Shown: positions 22,764-34,635 of the stretch, one piece after another
Position numbering within the stretch: the stretch's first letter is position 1
Layout: the number at the start of each line of letters is the position of its first letter
Source of the DNA: Trametopsis cervina
Taxonomy: Eukaryota > Basidiomycota > Agaricomycetes > Polyporales > Irpicaceae
Direction of reading: 5' to 3'
NCBI GenBank assembly: GCA_022385755.1
Contig: MU278391.1
Span: 1 to 64,000 of the forward strand
DNA length: 64,000 nucleotides
The notes under the pieces: generated by a model
Database searches by the model: none
Seen by the model: the letters and a program-made list of their open reading frames with translations, nothing else
Told to the model about the DNA's origin: nothing
Made by a program: the position numbers and the translations under genes

Positions 22764-24109
22764 GCGGTGCCGGTCGACGTTTGAGAGTCTGTGAGATGCT
22801 TGATCTCGGACCATAAGTCATTTATTGTAGTTTTTCTGCTGGTATCTACCATGAACATTATAGCAAATTTGATAGCATAGATAGAGCGAATGAAGTCCAT
22901 TTTCAAGACCGGGGCTACGGTATGAGTCATACAGCATGACTCACGTGAATGTAGCACGTGATGCACTACTGCGCGTGAGCTCCACGACAAACACTCGAAC
23001 TGCACGCTAATGACTTTGCCTCGTCTACGCTGAGGGCTGCTATCCTACTCATATTGCTACTTTCAGCTGCTAATACTATTTTGTCGAAATGATCCCGGAC
23101 TTTTGTTTTGTCAAACAACACAGCAGCGGTCATGAAACACCTCGGGTCGTACGTGTCTTTCCCCATGTCACAACCCACGTTAGACCGTTAGGTTGTACCT
23201 GCCTTGCAATCCATTCGCACAATAATAGGGGACCTTCGCTGACGCAACTCAACAGTGAGCGTACCTAAGAGGGATGATGACATTCAATCCCGGATGCACC
23301 TAGCGCATATATCCGTGTACATGTATGCGTGTATACATCATACATCAAGGATGAGACGTTCACGGACATACGCATAGACAGGTTCGATAAAATTTCTCTG
23401 CCTCTAACCCGTGATGATCCTGCCTGGCTGACATATGCGGGGCATTCTATGTAGTCACGACGTCGTACCGTGCAGGACAAGATGGCAACTGGGAGATCTG
23501 CGGCGCGCAGCAGCGAGGTGAGACGAGAGGAAGTGTATAGGATGACAAGATGGAACGACGGGCAGTGGTCCCGGCCACGGTGATTTGGCACCCAACAACA
23601 CACGGTGGGATCCACCCATCCAGAGATGGATTGTGCATTACGCCTGCGACCGGGGTATGTTCCGCTAGACCTTGTGAGGACACCAGCTTGGGGGCTTAAC
23701 ACCACGGCAGCATCTCGCGGCACTTATATGTCTCTCCCACCACAGGCGAGCTGCATAGTTGTTAACATGCTGCGCAGAGCCGCACGTCAGCTATGTATCC
23801 GGGCGCAAAGCCCATCAGCAGCCACCGTCGACACGGACGAATCGCAGCCAGCGGGAGTCTCCTCGGCCATGGATGGCCAGCCACACGGTGGCACACCACA
23901 ACGGGCTCGTGACCGTTCGCTCCAGGGCAGCTGCCCCAACGTGCGCGTGCCTATCCCTGAGGGACTGTATACGACATAGCGCGTTCTGCCCCTCTCAAAA
24001 GCCCCAAGGCCCGTGTGTATGCGTGTATCGCATCTCGTCCCCGTACCACCACGACGCGCGAAATCCGTCCTGTACGAACGCGAACGAGCATCCGTCCACT
24101 GACATTGCA
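22764..24109. other. Intergenic, PKS to F-box gene
   Basis: About 1.35 kb. A frame continuous with the F-box gene stays open back to 23759, but its residues are compositionally unlike protein and lack a conserved start, so I treat it as leader. No other gene or repeat seen. Confidence 0.4.
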
Positions 24110-25913
24110 ATGGACAGAACAGACAAACAGCAACTATCCTCGTCGCATCCACTCGCCACGTTGCGCAAAGTCTTTTCCAAACCGCGGGCGTTGGCATATG
24201 CTCGTGCAGACTCTACGCCCGTCAGTGCAAGCACAAGCACAAGCCATGATAACCCAGGTCCCAGCGGGCGCACTACCTCAGTCCCCTCCTCTCTTTCCGA
24301 ATCCACCCTCTACGACACTCAGACCCACACTCGGACCACTCGGAACCAGCACTCGACCCCGGTTCACCCCGCAAGCACACAACACCTCCCGTCCGAGCTA
24401 GTCTTCGCCGTCCTCCGGTATGTCCTCCCGCCCGCGCACACACACGCCGCCGCGTTCCCATCGGACCCGCGTGCGTTATACGCCGGCCTCGCAAGCACGT
24501 CTGACTTCCGTGGCGCACTGCGGCGCGCGCAGGCATCTTTGCGCGCAGCGACGCTCGTATGTCGCGCATGGTGCCTCCCGGCGACGGAGCTCCTGTACGC
24601 GTGTCCATTCCTCGACTCGACGACGAGCGTTCTCGCGCTTCAGCGCACTCTAGCGCGCGAATTGATCCTTGGCAAGCTCGTCAAAACGATGTGGGTGTTC
24701 AACGCCGAATCAGGTGCTAAGGGCGCAGCTGGCCGTTGTGCGGATCTGGCCGGGATAAGGAAGAGGAAGGCAAGGAAAAAAGTGCAGGCTGACTTCATCG
24801 GCGCGTTGCGGGCATTGACCTCCCTCGACGCCGTCGTCGTATGCAACCACGGACTCAGCACGGGTTCCGGCTTGGACTTCCCGGTCGACAATATCCTCGT
24901 GTACACCCTTCCATCACCGACAAGTGCGCAAAATTCCCAGAAAGGCAAAGAGGCGGGGGCAGGAGTGTACATCCCTCACCTTACGGTGCGCGGTCCGAGC
25001 GCGTTCAACGCGCCGTGGACGCGTCACGCCAAACCGGCCTCCTTCACACCTGCACAGCTCGAACGCCTCTGTCTGCGTGACATCGAGCCTCACCCGGCTG
25101 TACTCGCGTGCGCGCCGTACCTGCCGACTCTCCCGCGACTGCACACACTCCAGGTCGGCATGTTTGCTCACGACGAAATGCCGGTTGTGTCGGCGGGGAC
25201 ACTGCCTGCGCTGCACGTGCTCGAGGTGTATCGAGACGTGTTTGGCGGAACGGCGGGGAGCGTGGGTGGCAGCGGGAAGGTGGCATCAAGGAGGACCGTC
25301 GCAGCAGTGGAGCAAGCTGTACTGAGGAAACTCGAGCGGCTCGTCCTCGTCGGCCGTGCGGCGGAAAGCAGGCTTTTCAATTCATGGGCGGCGGATTTGG
25401 AGGAAGGCGGGACCGTGTTTGAGCAACTGCGGGAATTGACAGTTGGCCTCCTCGCGCGCAGCGAGTGTGGGTTCGTCGAGAAGTGGAGGCTACCTGAGAA
25501 GCTCGAGAGGCTCGAAGTTGTCGTGTGGCACCGAGAGATTGTAGCCGCGCAGCCGAAAAAGATCGAACCAGAGGAGGGCGAGGGCGATGAGGACGAGGGT
25601 GAGGATGAGGATGAGGAGGTGGGAGATGCGAAAGCTGTGCTCGAAGCGTTGTCTGCGTGCCTTCACCGGAATCGCCAGTCGCGCTCATTCAAGCAGCTCG
25701 TCGTGCGTGTGGCGGGCGTCCTACCCCGTCTAGCGTTCGCGCCCACACTCGCAAAGCTGAACGAGTTGTGCAACGCGCATGGTATTACATTTGAGATGCA
25801 TGAGGAAGCAGGTGAGTCTATCTTATACTTATGATTTTGCTGACGCTGATGCTTGATGGTTTGTAGATTTACAGAGGTGGATTGAGACGAGGTTAGCCGG
25901 TGTAGTTGTTTGA
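24110..25913 (+). CDS. F-box-like protein
   Basis: Exons 24110-25811 and 25867-25913 give 582 residues. After a Ser/Thr/His-rich N-terminus comes an F-box-like segment: LPSELVFAVLRYVLPP, a long insertion, then ATLVCRAWCLPATELLY. This is the arrangement of the many Agaricomycete F-box proteins that recruit substrates to SCF ubiquitin ligases. The rest is Leu-rich and irregular (LERLCLRDIEPHPAVL, LPRLHTLQVG), as in the degenerate LRR partner region of such proteins. An acidic stretch (EEGEGDEDEGEDEDEEVGD) lies near residue 500. The second exon encodes only LQRWIETRLAGVVV. Substrate unknown; the F-box call rests on pattern alone. Confidence 0.75.
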
Positions 25914-26239
25914 CGGCATTGAGATGGCATAGTGTCAGGAGGCTGAGCGAAGATACCCATAACTTATTGTTTTTTGAACTTGTATCATATCTCGAAATAC
26001 AGTGGTGGCGCTGCCGTTGTGAAGCTCGCTCTCCATGGTGAATAAATAAAAATTAAGCATAGGTGTACGCTACATGAACGGAAAGCCGCAGCATGGAATA
26101 CAATACAGTTTCGTTGTCTGATCTATACTACATCCGGAGACACAGATTAGTGTGGAAAGGGTGTAATAAGTACGATACGGTCGAGGTGAACTTTCGATAG
26201 CGGTATATAGAAACAAAGGAAAACTGCCTAATATTGCTC
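25914..26239. other. Convergent intergenic spacer
   Basis: About 325 bp between the ends of the F-box gene and the first Zn2Cys6 gene. It is AT-richer than its neighbours and has AATAAA-like words (AATAAATAAA near 26041), as expected for facing 3' ends. Confidence 0.45.
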
Positions 26240-29200
26240 TCACTGAGCTCTATACATCGCCGGAGGTTGGGGTCCCGCCGAGGGAAAGTTACCCGTCTCG
26301 GGGTTGCCAAGGCTGTTGATGTACGAGCCCCAGTTGTCCCAACTACAATCCATCCAATTTAGATCCCCAAGCTGAAGATACGAATATAATGGAGTCACTC
26401 ACTCAAAGTTTGAAGGAACAGTGGACCACATCGCCAGCGTCGCTCGACTTTCCTCTGTATCCGGCAACGTACCCACTAGGAAATCGGAAGCAGTAGGGAA
26501 CGGAGAGGCATCTGGCGCGTATTGAGGCATGATGTTCGCAGGTAGAGTCATTGAAGGCTGGTCGCTGTGCGATATACCGCCAAAAGCATCTGCGAGTGCT
26601 CCATTCACATCCATCCTGATGCTGTCTTGAGAGCGGAACATGAAGGATGTTTCGGCGGGAATCGTAGAGTAAGAGTCTGTAAAGACCTGGGACGGAGGCA
26701 CAATGCGGCTCGAGGTTGTAGCTTGCGCTTGCTGGAGAGCAGCCAGATCCGATGAGACGAGTGGAAGAGTCCAGTCCGTATATATCGAAGGTGCTTCAAT
26801 CGCTGGGATTCCAGACTGCCAATCCTCCTGAACCAGCCCCATATTCAGTGCTGCATCGTACTCGGCAGTGGCAAAGGGGTTATTGGGACCTGGCACATCG
26901 AGTTGCGTATATTCATTACCATTGGACATCTCTGGCTGATCGCTTGTTCCAGTCTCCATAGCGGCGGAAGACTGGGCAAACACCGAGGGCGAAAGATCCC
27001 ACTCGGGACTTGGGATGTTCTGACTAGTATCGAATAAATGTGCATGCTTGGGATATAGTGCTTGGTGAATTGAACTTCGCTCCATAACCACCGCGCTCGG
27101 AGATACCGACTTTGGAGGTATCCTGTTTCCAGACGCATCCATCTGCAGCAAACTCCTGATCGGCGGGATCTGGAACCCATGGGGACCCGATGGTTGCTTG
27201 GACCTAAACGGGGTGCTCTGGGTTTTCGAGGTGCGGAGAACACTCGCATGACTGTATGAAGGGAGTGGGAGATCGCCTACCACGGCGAGCTCATAAAGCA
27301 TGTCCCATAACTTGCCGGCGGTATACCATCTATAAAGTGGTTCAACACTTCAATAGTGGCTGAGTGGATACGGTTTAGCGCACCTATGCTCTATGAACTT
27401 CAGCATATCCATGGCTAAATGCACATCGGCCATCTCTTTCATGTCAGCCAGTGCGTCTCTGTTACTGCGATTTGGATTGGACTTGTTTGCTTCAATCCTA
27501 CCCAGCATGTTCAACATCAACACGATACCACAGTTGAATATAGGTATCTACACAGAAACAAATGAGCACAGGCATACAGTTAATTTCGTCAAACGTACCA
27601 AGCTATATTGTAGTGCGACTGCAGCATAGTCTGACATGTGTCCAAGTTTCTTCCATACGAGGTCGAGTATGTGTACGCATGAGCGTGCAGCGTTCACACA
27701 TATGGTCAGACTTGGGAGACGAGAGGCCTCGGGTGATACAAACGGTGTGGAAGGCAAGGCTCGTGTATAAGATATGAAAGGTCGGTGAATAGTAATCTGC
27801 AAAGTGCAGTAGGCGGCGTAGAGGATGGCGGATTGGGAAAGTGATATAGGATCCGTGACACGGGGATCCCAGCGTACTACGCAGGACATGCGACCCATGA
27901 GCATATGTGTATGGAGCTTGAAGTTAAGACGTACGATGATGAGGAATAGAGTCCATCCAGTTATTAAGCGCAGAATCCAGATCTGCGACAATACGCTCTT
28001 CCCACTGTGGGCCGACAAAGCCAAGGATGGTTTTTGACTTGGTGGTCGAGTACTGTGGTAAGAAGAATTCAGCCTTACGTTTCAGACATATGGCACAAAA
28101 CGACTGACTATTGTGCGCATGGCAAACGCTTGGATTTGGTTCAGACGTAAAAAGCAATTGAAGAAAGACACTCTGGGACTTTTATCCGTGGGCTGCCTGA
28201 ATTCAACTGTTGCTCCTGTTTGCGTCCAATATTCGTCATCGCATTCGATTAGTAGATCTAAGTCAAAGCTGACATAATGGAGATGTTCATTTTGTCTGTA
28301 AGATCTCAACGAAAACACTGACTCTTCATACTGCACCCCGCATGGCCTCCCCAGCTGGGGGCTCAGAGCCCAGTCCTGCCAAACAAGAGTCCTAGTGTAC
28401 CATTTTCAGTACATTCATTGTTGATGTACGTTGAGCGAGGTGTTCGTACGTACCAGAACGCCCGTTTGAGCATTTCTCCCTCTGCAGGAGATAGACTACT
28501 ATACATCTTTCTGCGGTGGGCACCGATGTCTTGCGCTAAACGCAAGCCTACGCCGATTAGGGTACGAGAGGCTTCGGAGGTGGAGGACCCTCGGTGATAC
28601 ATAGCGGCCAGCTGCGAGTGGATTATCTAAGATTCTACATGTTCACACTTCATAAGGTTGGTGGCTCACGCAGGTTATTTGGATATCAGCGAGACAAGGA
28701 GGAGAGAACAGGGCCTTCCTGCCAAGTCTCACTTGCTTGAACCACTTCCATCCGGAAGAATGCCACCACTCTTCACCTTCGCCGTCTTCGTTACTGCGCT
28801 CTTCCTCTTCGAGGAGAACTCTTCTGTCCGTGCTCCAACGGGAGCCAATAGCACATACCAGTAGCACGATGCTCGCGAAATCTTCGTCCACTAAATGCCG
28901 CTTATCCGCTAACATCCGATCGAAGGTTGGACGATGCAATACAGGTGTAAAGTTGTTATGCATGCGGAAAAAGAGGGAAACTAGTGACGATAAAAGATCA
29001 GCTGGCGGAAACTCGAACCCTCCGTGATGCGGAGAACCGTAAGCAGGCTGCGCCATTGCCCACTGAGGTTATCTCTGAGTTAACCGAGGTCAGACAAAAA
29101 TATCATACGGTCACTCACCGGGTTAAAGGACCCATATTCAGGACAACCACAGGGCAAGTAGCTGACGCCGGCGTTATCGGTTACAGAGGGGAAAGTGAGG

Positions 29201-30118
29201 CCGGCTTTCACCCCGGAGTCAGGGGAACTGCCTGTGGAGTCAGGTAGGTGTTGCTTCTTCAGGTCTGCGGCTTCTTTCACCATCATAAACGTGCTGCTTT
29301 TCCCAAAGAATCTACGATCCAATTTGAGGTCGTCTAGCGAAATACCGCTAAACTGTTGGACGACGCGATGTCTGGTCAACAGCTCATCTCCGGATGACTC
29401 CAGTTCTTCCTCCTCTTCATCAAGATCTGATTTTGGAGAACTGCGGTTCGATACATGATGTGTGGTTGCTTGTGTGTCGAGAGAGGGAGGGATTGCATAG
29501 TCAAAACTGGTGTCCGCGTCCACAGACCGCACGAGGGATGCATCTGCGTCTCTATCAGACGCGTCCGTCTCGTGGTCAGATACTTTGGTACTGTCCTCGG
29601 CCATTGCTTCAAGGTCTCGGGTGAAGTCTACCCCAGGACATAGCTAGGCATCGTAAGACCATAGATATACAGGTTGAGGATTCTGTAGCGTACCTGTTCC
29701 AACAACTCCTCCATCTTGGCTATTCTCTTCTCCAGATGTTCCGTATAACCTTTCGGGCGGGACCGTCTCTGTCCATTATGCCTTGTCGGAAAGCCTGGAG
29801 CTTACGAGCGGATGAGGACATTACCTTCGGAGCTGTTCGAACGTATGTACATTCGTCGTCATAAGCCGTACAGTTTGAGCAGCGTTTCCCCGGCCGCTGT
29901 TCGCCATCGCCTTGCCATAGTAAATCTCAGAGACTGGTCGTCACTATTAACAGCGACTTACATCGAACTACGAAGTTTCAATTTCGTTCGCTTCGGATGA
30001 ATAAGCAATCAACTTTACCTTTCTTCTGTCTGCAAAGGTCGCATGCGCGACCAATCCTTCTCTTCTTTTTGTGCTTTATGCTCTCGTGAGGACTATCTTC
30101 ATGCTCGTCCGAAGACAT
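26240..30118 (-). CDS. Zn2Cys6 transcription factor A, Fungal_trans family
   Basis: First (by coordinate) of three tandem paralogues. Opening exons on the minus strand are 30118-30019, a 6-nt exon 29967-29962, then 29910 onward. Spliced together they give the binuclear zinc cluster CDLCRQKKVRC-DGEQRPGKRC-SNC-TAYDDEC (spacing 2-6-9-2-6). Next is a short coiled-coil (GYTEHLEKRIAKMEELLEQ), an acidic linker, RRFFGKSSTFMMVKEA, and the Fungal_trans domain around 28600-29060, including PVLHRPTFDRMLADKRHL and VLLVCAIGSRWS. A disordered C-terminal exon (27301-26399) follows. The last intron splits LAMWSTVPSNFD from WDNWGSYINSLG, ending at stop 26242-26240. Such proteins bind CGG-type sites as dimers; targets unknown. 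Many middle exon borders were not fixed one by one. Confidence 0.85.
29962..29967 (-). other. 6-nt microexon of transcription factor A
   Basis: TTCGAT between CGTAG and GTAAG. It supplies part of Val, all of Arg and the first base of the third zinc-ligand Cys. Skipping it would keep the frame but remove two residues, leaving the cluster without its Cys. Confidence 0.75.
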
Positions 30119-30541
30119 CGGGCAGGAGCGAATCCTTGGCGGTGGTGGTTAACGATAGGGTATAGAGGCTTGGCGGTTAAAGTTGAGTGACCGAGGGGCT
30201 AAGTACGTGCATATGATTGCCGCCTTCATTGCGCAGAGCTATATACCGTGCGGTGAGCACAACTAGCCCCTACTTAGTATTAGTACTCATAGTGCTGCTG
30301 TCCGCGGAGGAACGGAGTATTAAAGTTGGCCTCGTTGCATATCGAATTTAGCACACCTACACTTGTGATCATTATAACATACACATATATCATGTTCATC
30401 TTTCATGATATAGTACTAAGTAGTGAGGTACGGTAGTAAGGCATCGTGATCATACACGCCATGAATCGAATCAAGGTCTCGGGGTCGGAACTTCTCTCCG
30501 TATGAATAAAAAAGCACAAAGAACTCATTGTGGGTCATGTC
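30119..30541. other. Spacer between transcription factors A and B
   Basis: About 420 bp, the promoter of A and the 3' end of B. AT-rich, with ATGATATAG and ATCATTATAACATAC segments. No gene. Confidence 0.45.
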
Positions 30542-33500
30542 TCAAAGGTTGGTCGGGTAGATCGCGCTTCCAGCCAGCTCACTCATGTTATTCGCATAGG
30601 TGCCCCACTCATCCCACCTGAAGTAAGCAGATCAGCACGGTGTAGATGAAATTGGGATGCTAACGTACTCAAACCCGGGGGGTGCGAAAGACCACATCGC
30701 CAATGTGTCGTTATCGAGAATGCCATTTGATTGCGCAGCGGTTGTGTGGAAGTCATGCGGGCCAGGTGCGGATGCTGCGAACCCACTGCTAGATGTAGCG
30801 AAGTCACTAAGTGACGGGTTAATCTGGTAGTTTGCTGTTTCGTGTGAGTAAGGCGGGTTCTGGTCGAGGGGCGGGAACGGCGGAGGCACGGGTTGCCTTT
30901 TGAATTCAAATTCAGAAGGATGGGATATTGGAGGGAAGACAGTCAGCGGGGACGATGTATCAGACGGCATTGTCGATATCGTACTGGCCGACGGCCATAG
31001 ACCGCTGGCGTCAGCCAAAGGGGGGAAACTGTCCAATACCGCTACCTCGAAGGTCGCAACGTTCGATGAGACTGGGGTGTGAGATGACTCGGACTGGCTG
31101 GAGCTTGATGTATCAGGGGAATGCGCTTGCGAATATGCGTGCAATCGCTTTGAACCAGCGATGTGCCGACTTTCTCCACTTGATCTCTCGGCCGCATTTG
31201 AGGGTGCTTTTGTAGACTGATCGGGGAAAGGACTTCGAGGGCGTTTGTTGGTGGGGTTAGTTGGGGTTTGCGGTATAGGGAGATCTCCAACATATGCTAG
31301 CTCGAGGAGAATTTTGCTGCATTGCGTGAGCAGCTGAATGCTATATGGACTAACGAACATTACCTATACTTCGTCGCGGCGTACCACCTGGTTTGTTACT
31401 TTTAGATAAACGGAAACAGTACAAGAACACTAAGTCTTACCTCTGTTCCATAGACCTAAGCATCTTTATTGCCTTGTGTACTTCTTCCATATCTTTATGT
31501 GGGACCGTGAATCGTTTGCTCCCCCACATGTTCAATAACAACACGACCGCCGAGGTGAACAGCGGGTTCTTGTGTTTTATTTTATGTAAGCTGTCCGTTG
31601 TGGGAGATTCAAAGGAACGCGTACGAACCTGATTAGGTGCTGAGAGCCAGTATGATTCAGAGCGGTTATGTTGCGTCTCCATGATATGTATGCACGACCG
31701 TGCAGCATTCGTACATATCGCAAGAGAGGCAAAGGACATCGGGCTTGCTTTGCCAGACGCCGGTATGAAAGCACGGTGAATGTTGATTTGTAGATTGTAA
31801 AACGCTGCCCATAGGAATGCAGACTGGTTGAACCATACCATATCCTCGCGGTGTGGGTCCCATCGCACTAGTCTCTCTCTCAGTATCACCGGAAGTAAGG
31901 CATGCTCAGAAGGCTTACAATGCTCAGGGACAGAGTCTACCCATGCGTTCAGGGCAGAGTCAATTTCGGAAACGATATCCTGTTCCCATTGAGGTCCCGC
32001 GCGACCAAGAGCGACTTTGGATTGGTTGATGGCGTACTGTTAACATCATGTTAGAGTTCGATCCGCTAGTCGTCGGAGCAAGTCCATACTGACCACGGTC
32101 CGCAAGGAAAAGGCGTGTATCTTTTTCAATCCCAGAAAGCAATTGAAGAACGTAACCTTCGAAACCTTATCAGGAGGCTGCTGAAATACTGGTTTACCTT
32201 CTGCGTCCAGCCAGTATTCGTCGTCGACCTCCAAGGGGAGGGATGTGTCATAGCTATGAACAAGACACTGAGCAACGGAACCTAAGCATACCAAACGGAA
32301 CTTACTCTTCTTCCTGCAGTACGCACGTTCTGCCGAATGCACCACACACCGAGACATCCATAATCATGATGACCCTACGAGATATCAATACTATCTCCGC
32401 ATAAAAGAGTAGAGGACGTACCAGAAGGCGCGTTTCATTAGCTCTCCCTCGAGGGTAGGTTTGGAGCTGTACCGCTTTCGTCGATGTGCGCCCATTTCCT
32501 GAGCGATCCGGACGCCATGGCCTATGACAGCCCATGAAGATGCGCCGACTACGGAAGAGTGCAAATAGAGGCCAGCTAACTAAAATTATGTGCGGAGCGG
32601 TTAAATTGCGCTACTAGCGAAGAGCGTTAACAGCTTACACAGCATAATTGCAGATCTTCCAGACGGGGCGGCCTTACGTTAATGAGCTTGCGGGATGCCT
32701 GGACCTGCAGGAACCACTTCCAACCAGCCGAGAATCGCGATGTCGTATTGTCTTGAAGTACTCGAGGGTCATCCGAGAATCGAGAACCGATGGCACAGAC
32801 CAAGAGCAGGATGGAGCCAAAGCCTTCGTCGGTGAAATGTAGCCCGTCTTTGATATGCTGTTCGAATGTCGGGCGATGAAGCAATGGCAAGTATCTGTTC
32901 GTGCTGTCGTAATACAGATCGACGAGTGAAGCAATCAACTCTGGCTCAGGAAAAGTATACCGAGGCACCTCGCGTGACTGCAGAATAGGTATGACCCACT
33001 GTATGCTCAAGGAGCCACTTAGATGTAGGATACTATACACGGGACAAACAACGCACTGGCTGATTTTGCCACAATTCATTGCAGCTCCTGTCTCTCATCC
33101 TCGCGCGCAAGTCCGTACCTGGAGCTTCGAGACCGACGTTCTCGTACTTGAAGCTGTATGCTTTCTTATAGAAGTTGAAACGACTGGACTTGCCGAGAAA
33201 ACGAGGAGGTCCAGCATGTAGGGCCAGTGCTTTGAAGCTTCGCTCTAGCGTGGAAGGAAGGTTGTCGTCGTCGTCGTCGCTGGGATCTAGATCCTCCGAC
33301 TTGGCCTCAGGTTTGACCAGCGATGGCCTCGGAAGTGGGAGAGGAGGAGACTTGTCAGGGGCAGATGTCGGTATCTTGGAGTCGGACGGGTCTACCATCC
33401 ATAGGCTATTGCTATCTACGTATCCATTCAAGGCCGGCGTAAAATCAACTCCAGGATGAAGCTGCGGCGTTTTCAGAAATTATGCGACGGAGAATGCAAG

Positions 33501-34000
33501 AATGACCTGAACCTTGTTAAGTAGCTTTTTCATGTTCGCAAGCTGTGTCTCTAGCTCCTCGATCCTCCTACCAAGCCTACTTTAGTCTTGAGTTTTGAGA
33601 ACTTAGTAGCCACGCTTACGCTAAATCTGGGTATCGTTTCTAGTCCCCGGTTCAGACGGCCTGGTACAGATTGTATACTGATGCTGCACATACCTTCGCA
33701 TTCGTAACATAGGTACACTCATACTTGCCCGCAATGCAATTGGTGCATCGTTCTCCTGGCCTTCCATCGCCTATGTCAAGTTTGCAAGTACGGGTCAGTG
33801 ACTCAAATATATTGGACTGAAAGCCGCGGCTCCAGCTCACATCGAACTATATAGGTAGACTCAAATCAATCATGGGGTGCCTTGCATATCATGGAGAGCG
33901 TACCTTTCTTAGATCTACACTTATCACAGGCCGGGCCACGCCTTTTCTTGTAACTGCCATTCTCTTGGCCTAAGGTTACGTCGTCTTCCTGCGAAGACAT
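30542..34000 (-). CDS. Zn2Cys6 transcription factor B, Fungal_trans family
   Basis: Second tandem paralogue. Opening exons are 34000-33904, 33846-33841 (6 nt) and 33770-33694, giving CDKCRSKKVRC-DGRPGERC-TNC-IAGKYEC, whose loop is two residues shorter (spacing 2-6-7-2-6) than in A and C. The Fungal_trans domain is seen near 32630-33080 (YLPLLHRPTFEQHI, ILLLVCAIGSRFSDD) and continues with VTFFNCFLGLKKIHAFSLRT near 32090-32170 and a helix-rich part near 31440-31890. The C-terminal exon (31360-30632) is Pro, Ser and Thr-rich and begins LLELAYVGDLPIP, the counterpart of LYELAVVGDLPLP in A. The end is LAMWSFAPPGFE, an intron, then WDEWGTYANNMS and the stop at 30544-30542. The first Met is taken because it is followed by SSQED, matching SSDEH and SSQED in the paralogues. 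Confidence 0.85.
33841..33846 (-). other. 6-nt microexon of transcription factor B
   Basis: TTCGAT between ATATAG and GTGAGC, at the same codon phase and protein position as in paralogue A. Confidence 0.75.
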
Positions 34001-34635
34001 GACTTGAAGCGGTAGTCAGACGAGTTTGAATTGAGTAATACCCAAGAGAGAGTCGTGTCTGGTAGTCGCAATAGGATCTCTAAATGTCGGTTTAATTATC
34101 AAAGTGCTTTGTTTGCCACCTAGGAGGAGGGATAGGTGCTGAGGCTGTGTATAGGCGGGTTGGGGCTCGTAGGCGTTTTGCCTGGACCTGCGCGCTTGTC
34201 CGACTGTATCCTCGGCGGAACCGCAGCCACAGTGTATAGTAATGACTAACCGGATAGGAGGCATTGGGCAGCTGCGATAAAACGCCGGATATACAGTGCG
34301 GGTTTCATGACGTATCGTTAGCACGAACTCGAGGCGCGATTTAGATGGTTAGATCAGAGATGACCTCCGATTGAATAGGGGAACACACATACACTGAGCA
34401 TGAGCAAGCAGAGGAGAGCTACGGGTTGCGAACGAACGCATGAGTTATACTACAAGTATACGTTCATCTATAGAGGGCTATATTTTGAACGAAGAAAGTC
34501 TTTTGTATCCGGTATTAATATCCTAACTAGCAGTATGATACTATTCAAGAGCACTCGATAACAGGGGATCCATAGATCTCAAACTTGAAGCTGGTAATCG
34601 CAAACTATCAGAAATCAAAACTCACTACTCTGTAC
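34001..34635. other. Spacer between transcription factors B and C
   Basis: About 635 bp, the promoter of B and the 3' end of C. No gene, repeat or clear core promoter element recognised. Confidence 0.4.

Noticed and set aside
23759..24109. N-terminal extension of the F-box protein
   Set aside because: The frame is open but reads as Cys, His and Arg-rich sequence without conserved character, and a better placed Met exists at 24110.
21418..26239. A polyketide biosynthetic gene cluster around the type III PKS
   Set aside because: Neighbours are a hydrophobin and an F-box protein; no tailoring enzyme, transporter or pathway regulator is adjacent.
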